Assembly (NCBI GenBank): GCA_038238245.1
Contig: JBBRXX010000010.1
Span: 1 to 64,000, forward strand
Direction of reading: 5' to 3'
Source of the DNA: DASQHW01 sp038238245
Lineage (GTDB): Bacteria; Actinomycetota; Acidimicrobiia; IMCC26256; PALSA-610
DNA length: 64,000 bases
Shown: positions 14,951 to 23,373 of the stretch, one piece after another
Layout of the letters: each line of letters begins with the position of its first letter
Numbering within the stretch: position 1 is the first letter of the stretch
Made by a program: the position numbers and the translations under genes
The notes under the pieces: model-generated
Databases searched by the model: none
Seen by the model: only the letters and a program-made list of their open reading frames with translations
Told to the model about the DNA's origin: nothing

Positions 14951-16660
14951 GTGAATCTAGGATCGGCGTCGATGGCGGCTGTCGGGGAGATCGCACCGAC
15001 GTCGACGGTGCCTCTTGAGCTCGCGGGTGACGATCGACACCGACGATTCGCCGTGTGGGCGATCGCGTGCACAGGCCTGACCACCCTCGCCGTGGTCGTC
15101 GTGACGCTGATCAAGACCCACGGTCACATCGTCTACGCCATCGACGATGGTGGGATCCACTTGAGCCTTGCCCGCAACCTCGGGTTGCACGGCACATGGG
15201 GTGTCGTCCCGCACCACTTCCAATCAGCATCGTCATCGCCGCTCTGGACCGTGTTGCTCGCGTTTTGCGCCCGCGTCTTGCCGCGCTCGGCATTCGAGTA
15301 CTCACCTCTGCTGCTGAGCGCGCTTGCGGCGGCGTGGCTGTTGGTGCTCTTGGCGTATGAGCAGACGATCCTCGGCACGCGCCGGGCGGCGCTCGAGATC
15401 GCGGCCGTGGGCACGCTGTCGATCGCCGTGCTGTTCCTCCCCGGTCTCGAGATGACCGGAATGGAGCATGTGCTGCATGCCGCGCTGGTCGTGCAGGCAC
15501 TCGCGCTGTTCACCGCTTCGGCACGAGCGGGCCGCGCTCCCCGCTGGACCGCGTACGGCGTCCTTGCGCTTGCGTCGTTCGCTCGCTACGAGACGCTCTT
15601 CGTCGCCGCCGGGCTCGCCGTCGCACAACTGGTGCTCGTCTTCCTGCGCCAGGACGAACCGGTACGTCCACGCGACCTGTTGGTCAGGCTCAGAAGAGGC
15701 GTCATGATCGGCGCGGCCGCGGGCATGCCCGTCGTCATCATCGGTCTGATCAGCATCGCGTTCGGACAGCAATTCTTCCCGAACTCGGTGATCGCCAAAT
15801 CGGCGCTCGGCGGCGGTACCAACGCGAAGACGATCAACTTCTTCGACGGACTCGCCGCGATCGGCACTGACCCGATCGTGCTCACGCTGTTCCTGGCCGC
15901 GGTGTTCTACCTGGCGGCGGCATGGACCCGACGCGTGCATCGGAGCGTGGTGCCCGCAACCGTGGCCGTCGTCACGGTCATCCTGCACAGCTTCCTGGCG
16001 GACTACGGGTGGTTCGAGCGATATCAGGCGTATCTCATCGCGCTCGGATGCTTCTTCGTCCTCGGAGCCGTCAGCGAGGTCGCCGATCCTCGGCACGCAC
16101 GTGTTGTCGCAGTCGTCGTGCTCGCGCTCGCCTTCGCGCTCGCACCCACGAAATACCGGTTGTTGTGGAACACACCAACGGCAAGCGACAACACCTACGT
16201 CCAGCGCTACCAGGCCGGGTTGTTCCTCGAGCACTTCTACGACGGTCAACCGGTCGCGACCGGCGAGCTCGGATACATCAGCTACTTCCACCGCGGACCG
16301 ATCACCGACTTGTTCGGCCTCGGCGACCATGAGGTACTGGTCGCACGCGAGCACCACCGCAAGAACGCCGCCTATTGGGAACAGCTCATACGAGAACGTG
16401 GCGTCAAGATCGTGGTCGTGTACCCGCGCACACTCCTCCTCGATACGCCGGCGTCGTGGACGCTCGTCGGACTCTGGAGACTCGACCTCCCCAACGTCAC
16501 CGCGTTCGACGACACGTTGCAGTTCTGGGCACCCGACAAGTCAATGGTCGTGCCGATCCTGCACCAGCTCGAGGCATGGAACGGGCGCCTACCGTCGGGC
16601 ACCGACACCGAGGTGAACCCGTTGTACACGTCGCCGCTGCCACCGTTCCCGTGTTGCTGA
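14951..16660 (+). CDS. Polytopic GT-C-like membrane glycosyltransferase
   Basis: Up to 569 residues with roughly 10-11 transmembrane segments and a C-terminal soluble domain of about 150 residues. The first extracytoplasmic loop contains YAIDDGGIHLSLARNLGLHGTWGV: the tandem Asp (DD) followed by ARN and a W residue is the layout of GT-C enzymes that use polyprenyl-phosphate sugars. Later hydrophobic blocks include VLLAFCARVLP, VVIIGLISIAFGQQFFPNS and VLGAVSEVADP. It would move a sugar onto an envelope acceptor. GTG 14951 is the longest start, and an ATG at 14972 is possible. The protein ends PFPCC. Sugar and acceptor are unknown. Confidence 0.65.
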   Translation: MNLGSASMAAVGEIAPTSTVPLELAGDDRHRRFAVWAIACTGLTTLAVVVVTLIKTHGHIVYAIDDGGIHLSLARNLGLHGTWGVVPHHFQSASSSPLWTVLLAFCARVLPRSAFEYSPLLLSALAAAWLLVLLAYEQTILGTRRAALEIAAVGTLSIAVLFLPGLEMTGMEHVLHAALVVQALALFTASARAGRAPRWTAYGVLALASFARYETLFVAAGLAVAQLVLVFLRQDEPVRPRDLLVRLRRGVMIGAAAGMPVVIIGLISIAFGQQFFPNSVIAKSALGGGTNAKTINFFDGLAAIGTDPIVLTLFLAAVFYLAAAWTRRVHRSVVPATVAVVTVILHSFLADYGWFERYQAYLIALGCFFVLGAVSEVADPRHARVVAVVVLALAFALAPTKYRLLWNTPTASDNTYVQRYQAGLFLEHFYDGQPVATGELGYISYFHRGPITDLFGLGDHEVLVAREHHRKNAAYWEQLIRERGVKIVVVYPRTLLLDTPASWTLVGLWRLDLPNVTAFDDTLQFWAPDKSMVVPILHQLEAWNGRLPSGTDTEVNPLYTSPLPPFPCC

Positions 16661-16736
16661 CGCCATCGCACTCGACGCCACCGTGTGCATGCGCAGGAGG
16701 TCGTAGTCGAGAACGCTGCTATCAGCATGACCCAAG

Positions 16737-17243
16737 CTACGTGTCGAGTTCTACATGTTCGACGACAGTGACTTCCACGCCACCGAGCAGCTCCGCGAAC
16801 AGGTTGTAGAAGGCAACCGCCAGCACCGTGAGCACCGTGAGGATGCACACCACGACCAAGCCGATGAGCGTCGCGGCGCGCAGCGCCTGCCAGGAGAGAA
16901 GACGGAAGTCCTTCTTGTCGACGAGCTCGCCGATGAACCCCTCGATGTTGCCGATCACGCCCGCGGTCGACGCGATCCACCACAACACCATCCCCGAGCC
17001 CAGCAACACGATCAGCCCCGCGAAGTAGTAACAGATCGCCACCTTGAGGACCGACCACGGGTCGACAACGCGAACCATCTGCACATAGCGGCGCTCGTAG
17101 ATCGGACCAGCCGCGGAAGAGCGCCCGCGGTGACGTCGAGAGGTGGCCGAGGTGGCCTCGGGGCCGGGTACCGCCCTGATCGGCGTCGCAAGCGTGTCGG
17201 GACTGGTGCGTCGCCTCGGTGACGATCGCCGCAACCGGCGCAT
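16737..17243 (-). CDS. DUF3566 membrane protein
   Basis: About 168 residues. The first 45 or so are basic and disordered. The DUF3566 core follows: RRYVQMVRVVDPWSVLKVAICYYFAGLIVLLGSGMVLW, a hallmark RxxDPWSVxK then helix 1, a loop with GFIGELVDKKDF and a second helix (LIGLVVVCILTVLTVLAVAFYNLFAELLGG). DUF3566 proteins are small actinobacterial envelope proteins, often near gyrA, of unknown role. ATG 17243 overlaps the LPG-synthase-like stop (TGATG). A GTG at 17246 would overlap it as GTGA. It is thus the second gene of a unit whose promoter region holds the repeated 40-bp element. Confidence 0.8.
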   Translation of the reverse strand: MRRLRRSSPRRRTSPDTLATPIRAVPGPEATSATSRRHRGRSSAAGPIYERRYVQMVRVVDPWSVLKVAICYYFAGLIVLLGSGMVLWWIASTAGVIGNIEGFIGELVDKKDFRLLSWQALRAATLIGLVVVCILTVLTVLAVAFYNLFAELLGGVEVTVVEHVELDT

Positions 17244-18205
17244 CACGAGTCACGATCCCGATGGTTTTGGGTGTCCGGTCTCGGCATCCCGTGCGTCGGG
17301 GCGAGCAGGGCGAGCGCTCCACCGAGTGCGAGGAATGCGAAGGTCAACGTGACGCGGTCGAGGGCGGAAGCCGCGATTCCGATTGCCGCGGGAAGGTGGG
17401 CGGCGGTGCTGAGCGCGGCGGAGAGCGCCTCGCGTGCGCCGAGACCGCCGGGAAAGATCAGCATCGCGGCCGTGATCACGTTTGCCGAGACCAACGGCAC
17501 CGTGCGCATCACGCTGGGATGCGCGCCCAATGCCGCGAGCACGAGCCAGTACCGCCCGATGTCCAACCCGACGGTGGCGACCTCCACGAGGAGGAGCGCC
17601 GCGAGGATGTTGTCCACACGTCTCAGTTCGAGGCGGCGACGCACGATCGACGCGGACAGGATGAGCATGACGAGTCCGAGGATCGCGACCGGAACACCCA
17701 GTGCCGGATTGGCAGCCGCCACGATGGCGCCGACCACAACCGCGGCGACACAGAGCCAGGCGACGGCCATCGTGACAGTGCTGCCGATGGCGGCAGAGAC
17801 GCTCGCCCCGCCCGAGACCATCGCATAGTTGCGAACGATGACCGCACCGGGAATGGGCAACAGGTTCGCGATCGATCCACCGACACTCACGGTCAGTGCC
17901 TCTCGCGCCGAAGCACGATGTCCGGCGAGCCGCGCACCGCAGGCGTATTCCGCGGCGTTGAGGCCTGCCATCAGCGGCGCCGCGACGGCGGCCGTCGGGA
18001 GGAGGAGCCAGAGACGCGGATGAAGCTGCAGGCTGAAATAGCGCCACAAGGCCACGGCGCACAACAGGACGAAGACCGCCAGGGCCCCCGCCGAAAGTGG
18101 CCGCGACCGACGATTGCTCCATTCGCGCAGCGCCAGGGCCCGCGCTTCGACGTACCGCATCGTTGCCGACGCGCCCTCGCCGAGGCGCGTCCTGGCCCTC
18201 GACAT
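17243..18205 (-). CDS. Lysylphosphatidylglycerol-synthase-type transmembrane protein (flippase domain)
   Basis: 320 residues with about eight hydrophobic segments. It contains the UPF0104/LPG_synthase_TM hallmarks: SVGGSIANLLPIPGAVIVRNYAM near residue 110 and MLIFPGGLGAREALSAALS near residue 255, the late GGLGxRE motif. In MprF this domain flips aminoacylated lipids. The stand-alone actinobacterial form lacks the catalytic aminoacyl-transferase domain and its function is open. Its start lies 60 bp from a 40-bp element repeated upstream of the ABC operon at 21387, suggesting common control by the two-component system between them. It is translationally coupled to DUF3566. Confidence 0.8.
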   Translation of the reverse strand: MSRARTRLGEGASATMRYVEARALALREWSNRRSRPLSAGALAVFVLLCAVALWRYFSLQLHPRLWLLLPTAAVAAPLMAGLNAAEYACGARLAGHRASAREALTVSVGGSIANLLPIPGAVIVRNYAMVSGGASVSAAIGSTVTMAVAWLCVAAVVVGAIVAAANPALGVPVAILGLVMLILSASIVRRRLELRRVDNILAALLLVEVATVGLDIGRYWLVLAALGAHPSVMRTVPLVSANVITAAMLIFPGGLGAREALSAALSTAAHLPAAIGIAASALDRVTLTFAFLALGGALALLAPTHGMPRPDTQNHRDRDS

Positions 18206-18264
18206 GATCAGGTGCTCGAGAGCAGCTCGAGAGGTGACAGAGCCGGACCGTACGAGTCGCTCCC

Positions 18265-18304
18265 GAAGCGCGGGCTTCTGCGACGGTTATCGAACGGTAA
18301 ACAC
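18265..18304 (-). promoter_or_regulatory. 40-bp repeated control element, copy A (upstream of LPG-type gene)
   Basis: On the minus strand it reads GTGTTTACCGTTCGATAACC, then GTCGCAGAAGCCCGCGCTTC. It matches copy B (21296-21335, plus strand) at 37 of 40 positions. It contains the half-sites TTTACCG and ATAACCG 11 bp apart, the spacing of OmpR-family direct repeats. It ends 59 bp before the start of the gene it faces. Confidence 0.75.
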
Positions 18305-18327
18305 CTGCGCCAGATCGCGACCGTGCG

Positions 18328-19218
18328 TCAGGCGAAACGAATCATCGAGACCGTGCCGAATGCGAGGCAGTAGATCGCGAACGGCAACAGGTTGCGGGTC
18401 TCGAAGAACCGCATCAGGGACCGCACCGACCAGTACGCGGCGAGTCCGGCGAAGATGCTGCCGACGAGCGCCTGGCCACGGATCCCGTTCCCGAGATGGC
18501 CAGCGAGGTCGGGCACCTTGTAGACACCGGCCGCGAAGATGATCGGCGTCGCGAGCAGGAATGAGAAGCGGGCCGCGTCCTCGTGGTCGAGACCGCGCAC
18601 GAGCCCGGCAACCATCGTGATGCCCGAGCGGCTGATTCCGGCGAAGAGCGCGCCGACCTGCGCGACCCCGACCGCACCTGCCTCCTTGAACTCGAGCGTG
18701 TCGAGTCGACGGGCCGCCTCGCTCCTTCCGAGCGCAGCTGGATGATCGGCGATCGACCTCCGCATCGGGGCGCGGCGCCGGATCTGCTCGCCGACCAGCA
18801 GGATCACGCCGTTCACGGTCAGGAAGATCGCCGCGGCAAGCGGTTTGGCGAAGAGGGTCCGCAGAGAGTGCTCGAGCACGAGGCCGGTGACTCCGGCGGG
18901 GATGGTCGCGACGATCAGGAGCCATGCCATGCGTTCATCGGGTGACTCGAGGCGCCGGGTGCGCAACGTGCGGAAGAACCCGCGGATGATCCGCACCCAG
19001 TCCGCGCGGAAGTAGACGAGCAATGCGACGGCAGTCGCGACGTGCAGCGCGACAACGAACGCAAGATAGAAAGACTCGTTCTGCGATTGCGCGTTCACGA
19101 GACCGTCCCAGCCCAACCAGGCCGGGACCAGCACCGAATGGCCGAGGCTCGAGATCGGGAATAGCTCCGTGACCCCCTGCAACAGGCCGATCACGATCGC
19201 TTGGAAGTAACTGATCAC
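18328..19218 (-). CDS. uppP: Undecaprenyl-diphosphatase UppP (BacA family)
   Basis: 296 residues from GTG 19218 with about eight membrane segments. Both active-site regions are present: QGVTELFPISSLGHSVLVP near residue 12 (family E-x-x-P-I-S-S-x-x-H) and ALFAGISRSGITMVAGL near residue 190 (GISRSG). The enzyme removes phosphate from C55-PP to regenerate the carrier lipid for peptidoglycan and other glycans. GTG 19218 gives the family-typical ISYFQAIVIGLLQG start and has GGAG upstream. An ATG at 19263 would add 15 residues. It stands between the histidine kinase gene and the LPG-type gene, all on the minus strand. Confidence 0.9.
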   Translation of the reverse strand: MISYFQAIVIGLLQGVTELFPISSLGHSVLVPAWLGWDGLVNAQSQNESFYLAFVVALHVATAVALLVYFRADWVRIIRGFFRTLRTRRLESPDERMAWLLIVATIPAGVTGLVLEHSLRTLFAKPLAAAIFLTVNGVILLVGEQIRRRAPMRRSIADHPAALGRSEAARRLDTLEFKEAGAVGVAQVGALFAGISRSGITMVAGLVRGLDHEDAARFSFLLATPIIFAAGVYKVPDLAGHLGNGIRGQALVGSIFAGLAAYWSVRSLMRFFETRNLLPFAIYCLAFGTVSMIRFA

Positions 19219-19287
19219 CTCGCGTTTCTCCTCATCAGTCAGTGCGTCATTGCCGCGCAGCATCCAATCTCAGATCTCGGCGCGCGG

Positions 19288-20565
19288 TCATGATCCGAGC
19301 GCTGGGAGAAGGAGCGCGAACTTCGGTGCGGGTCCCGGTCGCTCGAGGACCAGACGACCACCTTCGGCCTCGGCGAGTGTGCGCGCAAGTGCGACGCCGA
19401 TACCGCGGCCGCTGTCCCTGCGACGCTGGAAGACCTGAAGGGGATCGAGCACGACGGAGCCTTCGTCGCCGACTTCGACGGCAACTGCGCCGGAGACGCG
19501 CCGAACGTCGAGCGTGACAACCCCGCGGCCGTGATGTACGGCGTTCTCGAGGAGCACGTTGAGAATCTGGCGGACTGCAGGCTCGGACACCGCCGGTGCG
19601 GGGAGATCACTGTCGATCGTGACACGCAGCGGTCGACCGGTCGATGCGAGTGTGCCGTGCCAGCTGCGCTCGACCTCACGCACGAGGCGGGCGACGTCGA
19701 GAGGAGATCGATCGATCTGCGTGTCGCGTGCCAGCCGCAGGAGGGTGTCGACAGTGCCTTCGAGACGGTCGATCGGTTCGAGCGTGCCCGCGAGCGATTC
19801 ACGCATGTCGGCACCCGGTGTCGCAAGGGATGATTCGACATGGACGCGCAACCCCGCGAGAGGTGTGCGGAGTTGATGAGAGGCATCGGCGCTGAAGGCG
19901 CGCTCTCGGGCCACCAGTCCACCGAGGCGTTCCGCAGTCGTGTCGAGCGCGTGACCGAGATGGTCGAGCTCGTTGACACCCGAGGAACGCGTGCGAATCG
20001 AGAAGTCGCCCGCACCCAGCCGTTCAGCCGCGGTCACCAGTGCGTCGACGGGTCGGGTGAGCCTGCGCGCGAGAAACAGGGCGAGGAGTGCTGCGACGGT
20101 CAAGGCCGCGGCCCCGATGATCGCCATGACGAGCCATGTGCGATGCGTGCGATCGACCACGTACCTTGCGGACTTGTTCGCTCGAAGCACACCGGCGATG
20201 CGTTCGTCGTCGTTGATGGGCACCGCGACGACGATGGTGCCCTTCAGGCGAACGTCGCGTACGTCACCGAGGAGCGCGCGTCGGACGGGATCGTCGGCGA
20301 CCGCCGGTCCGTTTCCCGCGATGCGGCGGCCGGAAGTGTCGTAGACCGAGAAACTGATTCCACCCGTGCTGGGGAGCTCGACTGGGTCACCGGTCGCGAT
20401 CGTCGCGACGTCGATGACCCGGCGCGTCTCGCTGGCCGCGCGCTCGAGGCGCAGGACCTCCTGGCTCTGGTAGAGGTGATCGACGGCGAGTGCGAGCGGC
20501 ACGCCGAGCAGGAGCACCGCGATCGCGGCGACACCCACGATCGAGACCACGATCCTCAGCTTCAC
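19288..20565 (-). CDS. Sensor histidine kinase
   Basis: 425 residues. Membrane helix 1 is at about 4-28, an extracytoplasmic sensor at 29-140, helix 2 at about 143-166, HAMP at 167-218, HisKA with phospho-acceptor His230 in FSADASHQLRTPLAGL, and an ATPase domain with N box NVLLENAVHHG and a late G box GRGIGVALARTLAEA. The middle ATPase motif reads VGDEGSVV, and the segment to the next box is short. The GTG start overlaps the response regulator stop (GTGA), so the pair is cotranslated. The repeated 40-bp element nearby suggests the signal concerns the cell envelope. Inference only. Confidence 0.9.
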   Translation of the reverse strand: MKLRIVVSIVGVAAIAVLLLGVPLALAVDHLYQSQEVLRLERAASETRRVIDVATIATGDPVELPSTGGISFSVYDTSGRRIAGNGPAVADDPVRRALLGDVRDVRLKGTIVVAVPINDDERIAGVLRANKSARYVVDRTHRTWLVMAIIGAAALTVAALLALFLARRLTRPVDALVTAAERLGAGDFSIRTRSSGVNELDHLGHALDTTAERLGGLVARERAFSADASHQLRTPLAGLRVHVESSLATPGADMRESLAGTLEPIDRLEGTVDTLLRLARDTQIDRSPLDVARLVREVERSWHGTLASTGRPLRVTIDSDLPAPAVSEPAVRQILNVLLENAVHHGRGVVTLDVRRVSGAVAVEVGDEGSVVLDPLQVFQRRRDSGRGIGVALARTLAEAEGGRLVLERPGPAPKFALLLPALGS

Positions 20566-21248
20566 GGCGCGTCGAGTCGATAGCCGACGCGGCGAAGCAC
20601 CGCGATGGTCGGACGTTCAGTTCCGGCACACTGCGCAAGTTTGGATCGCAGTTGAGAGATATGAACGTCGAGAGTCTTTGTCGAGCCGTACCAGTGTTCA
20701 TCCCAGCATTCGTCCATGATTCGCTCGCGCGTGACGGCGCGCCCCGCCTCGGATGCGAGCAAGGCCAGTACGTCGAACTCACGCGGGCGGAGCGTGAGCT
20801 CCTGCTCCCCCACCCAGGCCCGCCGAGCGTCGACGTCAACTGTCAGATCTCCGATGACGATCTGCGACGGTGACGAGGCCGGTTCCGGTCGGCGGAGGTG
20901 GGCGCGAACGCGCGCGAGGAACTCAGCGAGACGGAACGGCTTCGTGACGTAGTCGTTTGCACCCGCATCCAAACCGACGACGACATCGATCTCTTCGTCG
21001 CGTGCAGTGAGCACCAGAATGGAGACGGACGGCGCCGATGCGCGAAGCTCACGGCAGAGGTCGAGGCCGTCGACGTCGGGCAATCCAAGATCCAGCACGA
21101 CAAGATCTGGTATCGCGGCCGCGAACGCGCGGCGAGCGCTCTCGCCGTCGGCGGCGAGGGTCACGGTATAGCCCTGCGCGCGCAGCGACTGTTCGAGTGA
21201 GCGGCCGATGGTCGTGTCGTCCTCGACCAACAGCACCCTCGCTTCCAT
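20562..21248 (-). CDS. OmpR-family response regulator
   Basis: 228 residues from ATG 21248 (a GTG three bases upstream is possible). Receiver domain: acidic pair LLVEDDTT, phospho-acceptor Asp53 in VVLDLGLPDVDGLDL, Thr in LTARDEE, Lys103 in DYVTKPF. C-terminal winged-helix domain from about residue 128: LTLRPREFDVLALLAS, VTRERIMDECWDE and the recognition helix TKTLDVHISQLRSKL. It forms a two-component system with the kinase behind it. It is divergent from the lipoprotein/ABC operon. The 136-bp gap holds one copy of the 40-bp element, so this regulator is the obvious candidate to bind it. Confidence 0.92.
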   Translation of the reverse strand: MEARVLLVEDDTTIGRSLEQSLRAQGYTVTLAADGESARRAFAAAIPDLVVLDLGLPDVDGLDLCRELRASAPSVSILVLTARDEEIDVVVGLDAGANDYVTKPFRLAEFLARVRAHLRRPEPASSPSQIVIGDLTVDVDARRAWVGEQELTLRPREFDVLALLASEAGRAVTRERIMDECWDEHWYGSTKTLDVHISQLRSKLAQCAGTERPTIAVLRRVGYRLDAP

Positions 21249-21295
21249 CACACCAGGCTACGGGCGAAAACGACCAAGACACGACGAGCCCGCGC

Positions 21296-21335
21296 GTGTT
21301 TACCGTGCGCTAACCGTTGCAGAAGCCCGCGCTTC
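21296..21335 (+). promoter_or_regulatory. 40-bp repeated control element, copy B (upstream of lipoprotein/ABC operon)
   Basis: Reads GTGTTTACCGTGCGCTAACC then GTTGCAGAAGCCCGCGCTTC. 37 of 40 bases match copy A at 18265-18304 on the other strand. Half-sites TTTACCG and CTAACCG are 11 bp apart. It ends 51 bp before ATG 21387, almost the same offset as copy A. It also lies upstream of the response regulator gene and could serve autoregulation. Confidence 0.75.
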
Positions 21336-21386
21336 ACGTCGAACTCATATCGTCGGGCCCTGCTCACGCCGACCTGGAGTTGTCGA

Positions 21387-22010
21387 ATGCGACGAGCCAC
21401 CTTGGCGGGCCTTGCCGTCGTCGCGTGTGCCGCACTGCTTGGCTCGTGCGGCTCTTCGAGCGGGCGCGCGGTCCCGAGCCCGGCCAACGGATCCGGCTCC
21501 AGCCCGACGAGCGGCGCGCACCCCACTGCTCCGGAGGTCAGTCCGGCGGGAGACATTCCCGACAACCAAGCATTCGTGAAGTACTCGTCTCCGGCCGGGC
21601 CCTATGCGCTCCAGGTTCCGGAGGGCTGGGCGCGCACCGGTGCCGGCTCCGTCACCACGTTCACGGACCACTTCAACGCGATCCGCATCAACGCCGTGAA
21701 GAGCGCCACCGCTCCAACCGTGACAACCGCACGCGCGTCCGAGGTACCCGCGCTTGGGCACTCCGTACGCGGTTTCAGTCTCGCCAACGTGACCGAAGTG
21801 CGCCGGACGGCCGGGCGATGCGTGCTCATCACGTACCGCGCCGAGTCCGCGGCTGACCCCGTCACCGGCAAACGCGTCGTGTTGGACGTCGAGCGCTACG
21901 AGTTCTGGCACCACGGCAACGCGGTCGCGTTGACCCTCTCTGCACCAAAGGGTTCCGACAATGTCGACCCTTGGAGAAAGGTGACCGACTCCTTCGCGTG
22001 GTCGGGATGA
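21387..22010 (+). CDS. Exported lipoprotein, first gene of the ABC/GT operon
   Basis: 207 residues. A lipoprotein signal peptide with basic MRR, hydrophobic core and lipobox LLGSC places the lipidated Cys at about residue 21. A Ser/Pro/Gly-rich linker (about 22-55) precedes a compact domain from about residue 62 (FVKYSSPAGPYALQVPEGWART) to the end (FWHHGNAVALTLSAPKGSDN). The pattern VPEGW, R..G....TY and a late D.W+.V..SF resembles LpqN/PsbP-like lipoproteins, which is tentative. Its stop overlaps the ATPase start (ATGA). It may be the outer partner of the ABC system. Confidence 0.7.
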   Translation: MRRATLAGLAVVACAALLGSCGSSSGRAVPSPANGSGSSPTSGAHPTAPEVSPAGDIPDNQAFVKYSSPAGPYALQVPEGWARTGAGSVTTFTDHFNAIRINAVKSATAPTVTTARASEVPALGHSVRGFSLANVTEVRRTAGRCVLITYRAESAADPVTGKRVVLDVERYEFWHHGNAVALTLSAPKGSDNVDPWRKVTDSFAWSG

Positions 22011-22672
22011 CCACGACGCTCGACGCGCGTGATCTGTACCGTTTCTATCACGCCGGCGATGAGGAAACCTTGGCGCTTCGGGGTGTCTCGCTCGCGGTCG
22101 ACCGCGGCGAGTTCATCGCGGTGACGGGACCGTCCGGCTCGGGAAAGTCCACCTTGCTCGCCTGCCTCGCCGGTCTCGACGAACCCGACGGCGGGATGGT
22201 CCGTGTCGACGGCGAACGACTCTCCCGCCGAAGCGAGGAGGCGCGGTCCGCATTCCGGGCGTGCCGCATCGGCGTCCTCTTCCAGAGCGCGAATCTCCTC
22301 GACCAGCTCACGGTCGCCGAGAACGTGCACGTCGCGCGTCGACTCGCTCGTGACTTCCACACACGAAATACCGTGGCTGATCTTCTCGAAGAATTGGACA
22401 TCGGTGACCGCGCCAAGGCACGCCCGTCCCAGTTGTCGGGAGGTGAGCTCGCACGCGCCGGTCTCGCGGTCGCGCTCGCCAACGATCCCAGCGTGATCCT
22501 GGCCGACGAACCGACCGGCGAGCTCGACCACGCAACTGCATCGAGGATCATCGCGCTCCTTCATCGTCGAGCCGACCACGGTGCCGCTGTCGTCGTCGTT
22601 ACCCATGGCGCCGCGATCGCCTCGGCAGCCGACCGCGTGATTGCGCTGCACGACGGCCAGGTGACGTCGTGA
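22007..22672 (+). CDS. ABC transporter ATPase 1 (LolD/MacB type)
   Basis: 221 residues. Walker A GPSGSGKSTLL near residue 43, Q-loop in VLFQSANLLDQLTV near 95, signature LSGGELARAGLAVALAND (LSGGE), Walker B VILADEPTGELDH and H-loop VVTHG. This set is typical of ATPases that work with FtsX/MacB-type permeases rather than importers. It overlaps the lipoprotein stop (ATGA) and the second ATPase start (GTGA). Together with ATPase 2 it could form a heterodimer driving the permease at 23361. The signature lacks the usual Q after LSGG. Confidence 0.88.
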   Translation: MTTTLDARDLYRFYHAGDEETLALRGVSLAVDRGEFIAVTGPSGSGKSTLLACLAGLDEPDGGMVRVDGERLSRRSEEARSAFRACRIGVLFQSANLLDQLTVAENVHVARRLARDFHTRNTVADLLEELDIGDRAKARPSQLSGGELARAGLAVALANDPSVILADEPTGELDHATASRIIALLHRRADHGAAVVVVTHGAAIASAADRVIALHDGQVTS

Positions 22673-23373
22673 CTCACGCAGCGCCCGCGCCTCTCGTCCG
22701 CTGCAACGCCCTCGCTCGAACTTACGGATCGGGTCCGAACGCGGTCGTGGCACTTCACGACGCAACATGCGAGATCTGGCCGCGGGAACGCATCGCGATC
22801 ATGGGCCCGTCCGGTTCGGGGAAGTCCACCCTGTTGCACTTGATCGCCGGTCTCGAAACACCGACCGCGGGCACGATTGCCTGGCCGGCGCTCGGCGACC
22901 GCGCGTCGTTGCGACCCGGGCCGGTGGCGGTCGTCTTCCAGGGTCCGAGCCTGCTTCCTCCTCTCGACGTCCTCGAGAATGTCGCGCTCCCGCTCGTACT
23001 GCGCGGCGCCGGCGAGGACGAGGCGCGTGAGCGCGCGTGCGCGGCACTCGCGCTCGTCGAGATGACGAGCCTGCACGCAAAGCTGCCCGAAGAGCTCTCG
23101 GGTGGTCAGATGCAGCGCGTCGCCGTCGCACGCGCGCTCGCGCAACGGCCGCGCCTCCTTCTCGCCGACGAACCGACCGGTCAACTCGACCATGTCACTG
23201 GCGCGCACATCGTCGACGTACTGATGCTCGTCGCAGCAGAAACGGGCGCCGCGCTCGTGGTCAGCACTCATGACCCCGAGGTTGCCGATCGTCTCGATCA
23301 GCGGTGGCCGGTCATCGACGGACGACTGCCCGTGAGCCACCGCGTCGCGAAGGATGCGACATGCTCGGCCTGA
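22669..23373 (+). CDS. ABC transporter ATPase 2 (LolD/MacB type)
   Basis: 234 residues. Walker A GPSGSGKSTLLHLIAG, Q-loop VVFQGPSLLPPLDV, signature LSGGQMQRVAVARAL, Walker B LLLADEPTGQLDH, H-loop VVSTHDPEV. All catalytic motifs are intact. GTG start overlaps the ATPase 1 stop (GTGA), and its 3' end overlaps the permease ATG by 13 bases. ATPase 1 has a slightly altered signature, so the pair may be an asymmetric heterodimer with unequal sites. Confidence 0.9.
   Translation: MTHAAPAPLVRCNALARTYGSGPNAVVALHDATCEIWPRERIAIMGPSGSGKSTLLHLIAGLETPTAGTIAWPALGDRASLRPGPVAVVFQGPSLLPPLDVLENVALPLVLRGAGEDEARERACAALALVEMTSLHAKLPEELSGGQMQRVAVARALAQRPRLLLADEPTGQLDHVTGAHIVDVLMLVAAETGAALVVSTHDPEVADRLDQRWPVIDGRLPVSHRVAKDATCSA

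Noticed and set aside
16661..16736. Possible tRNA between the GT-C gene and DUF3566
   Set aside because: No acceptor/T-arm pairing could be formed. The stretch appears to be plain intergenic DNA.
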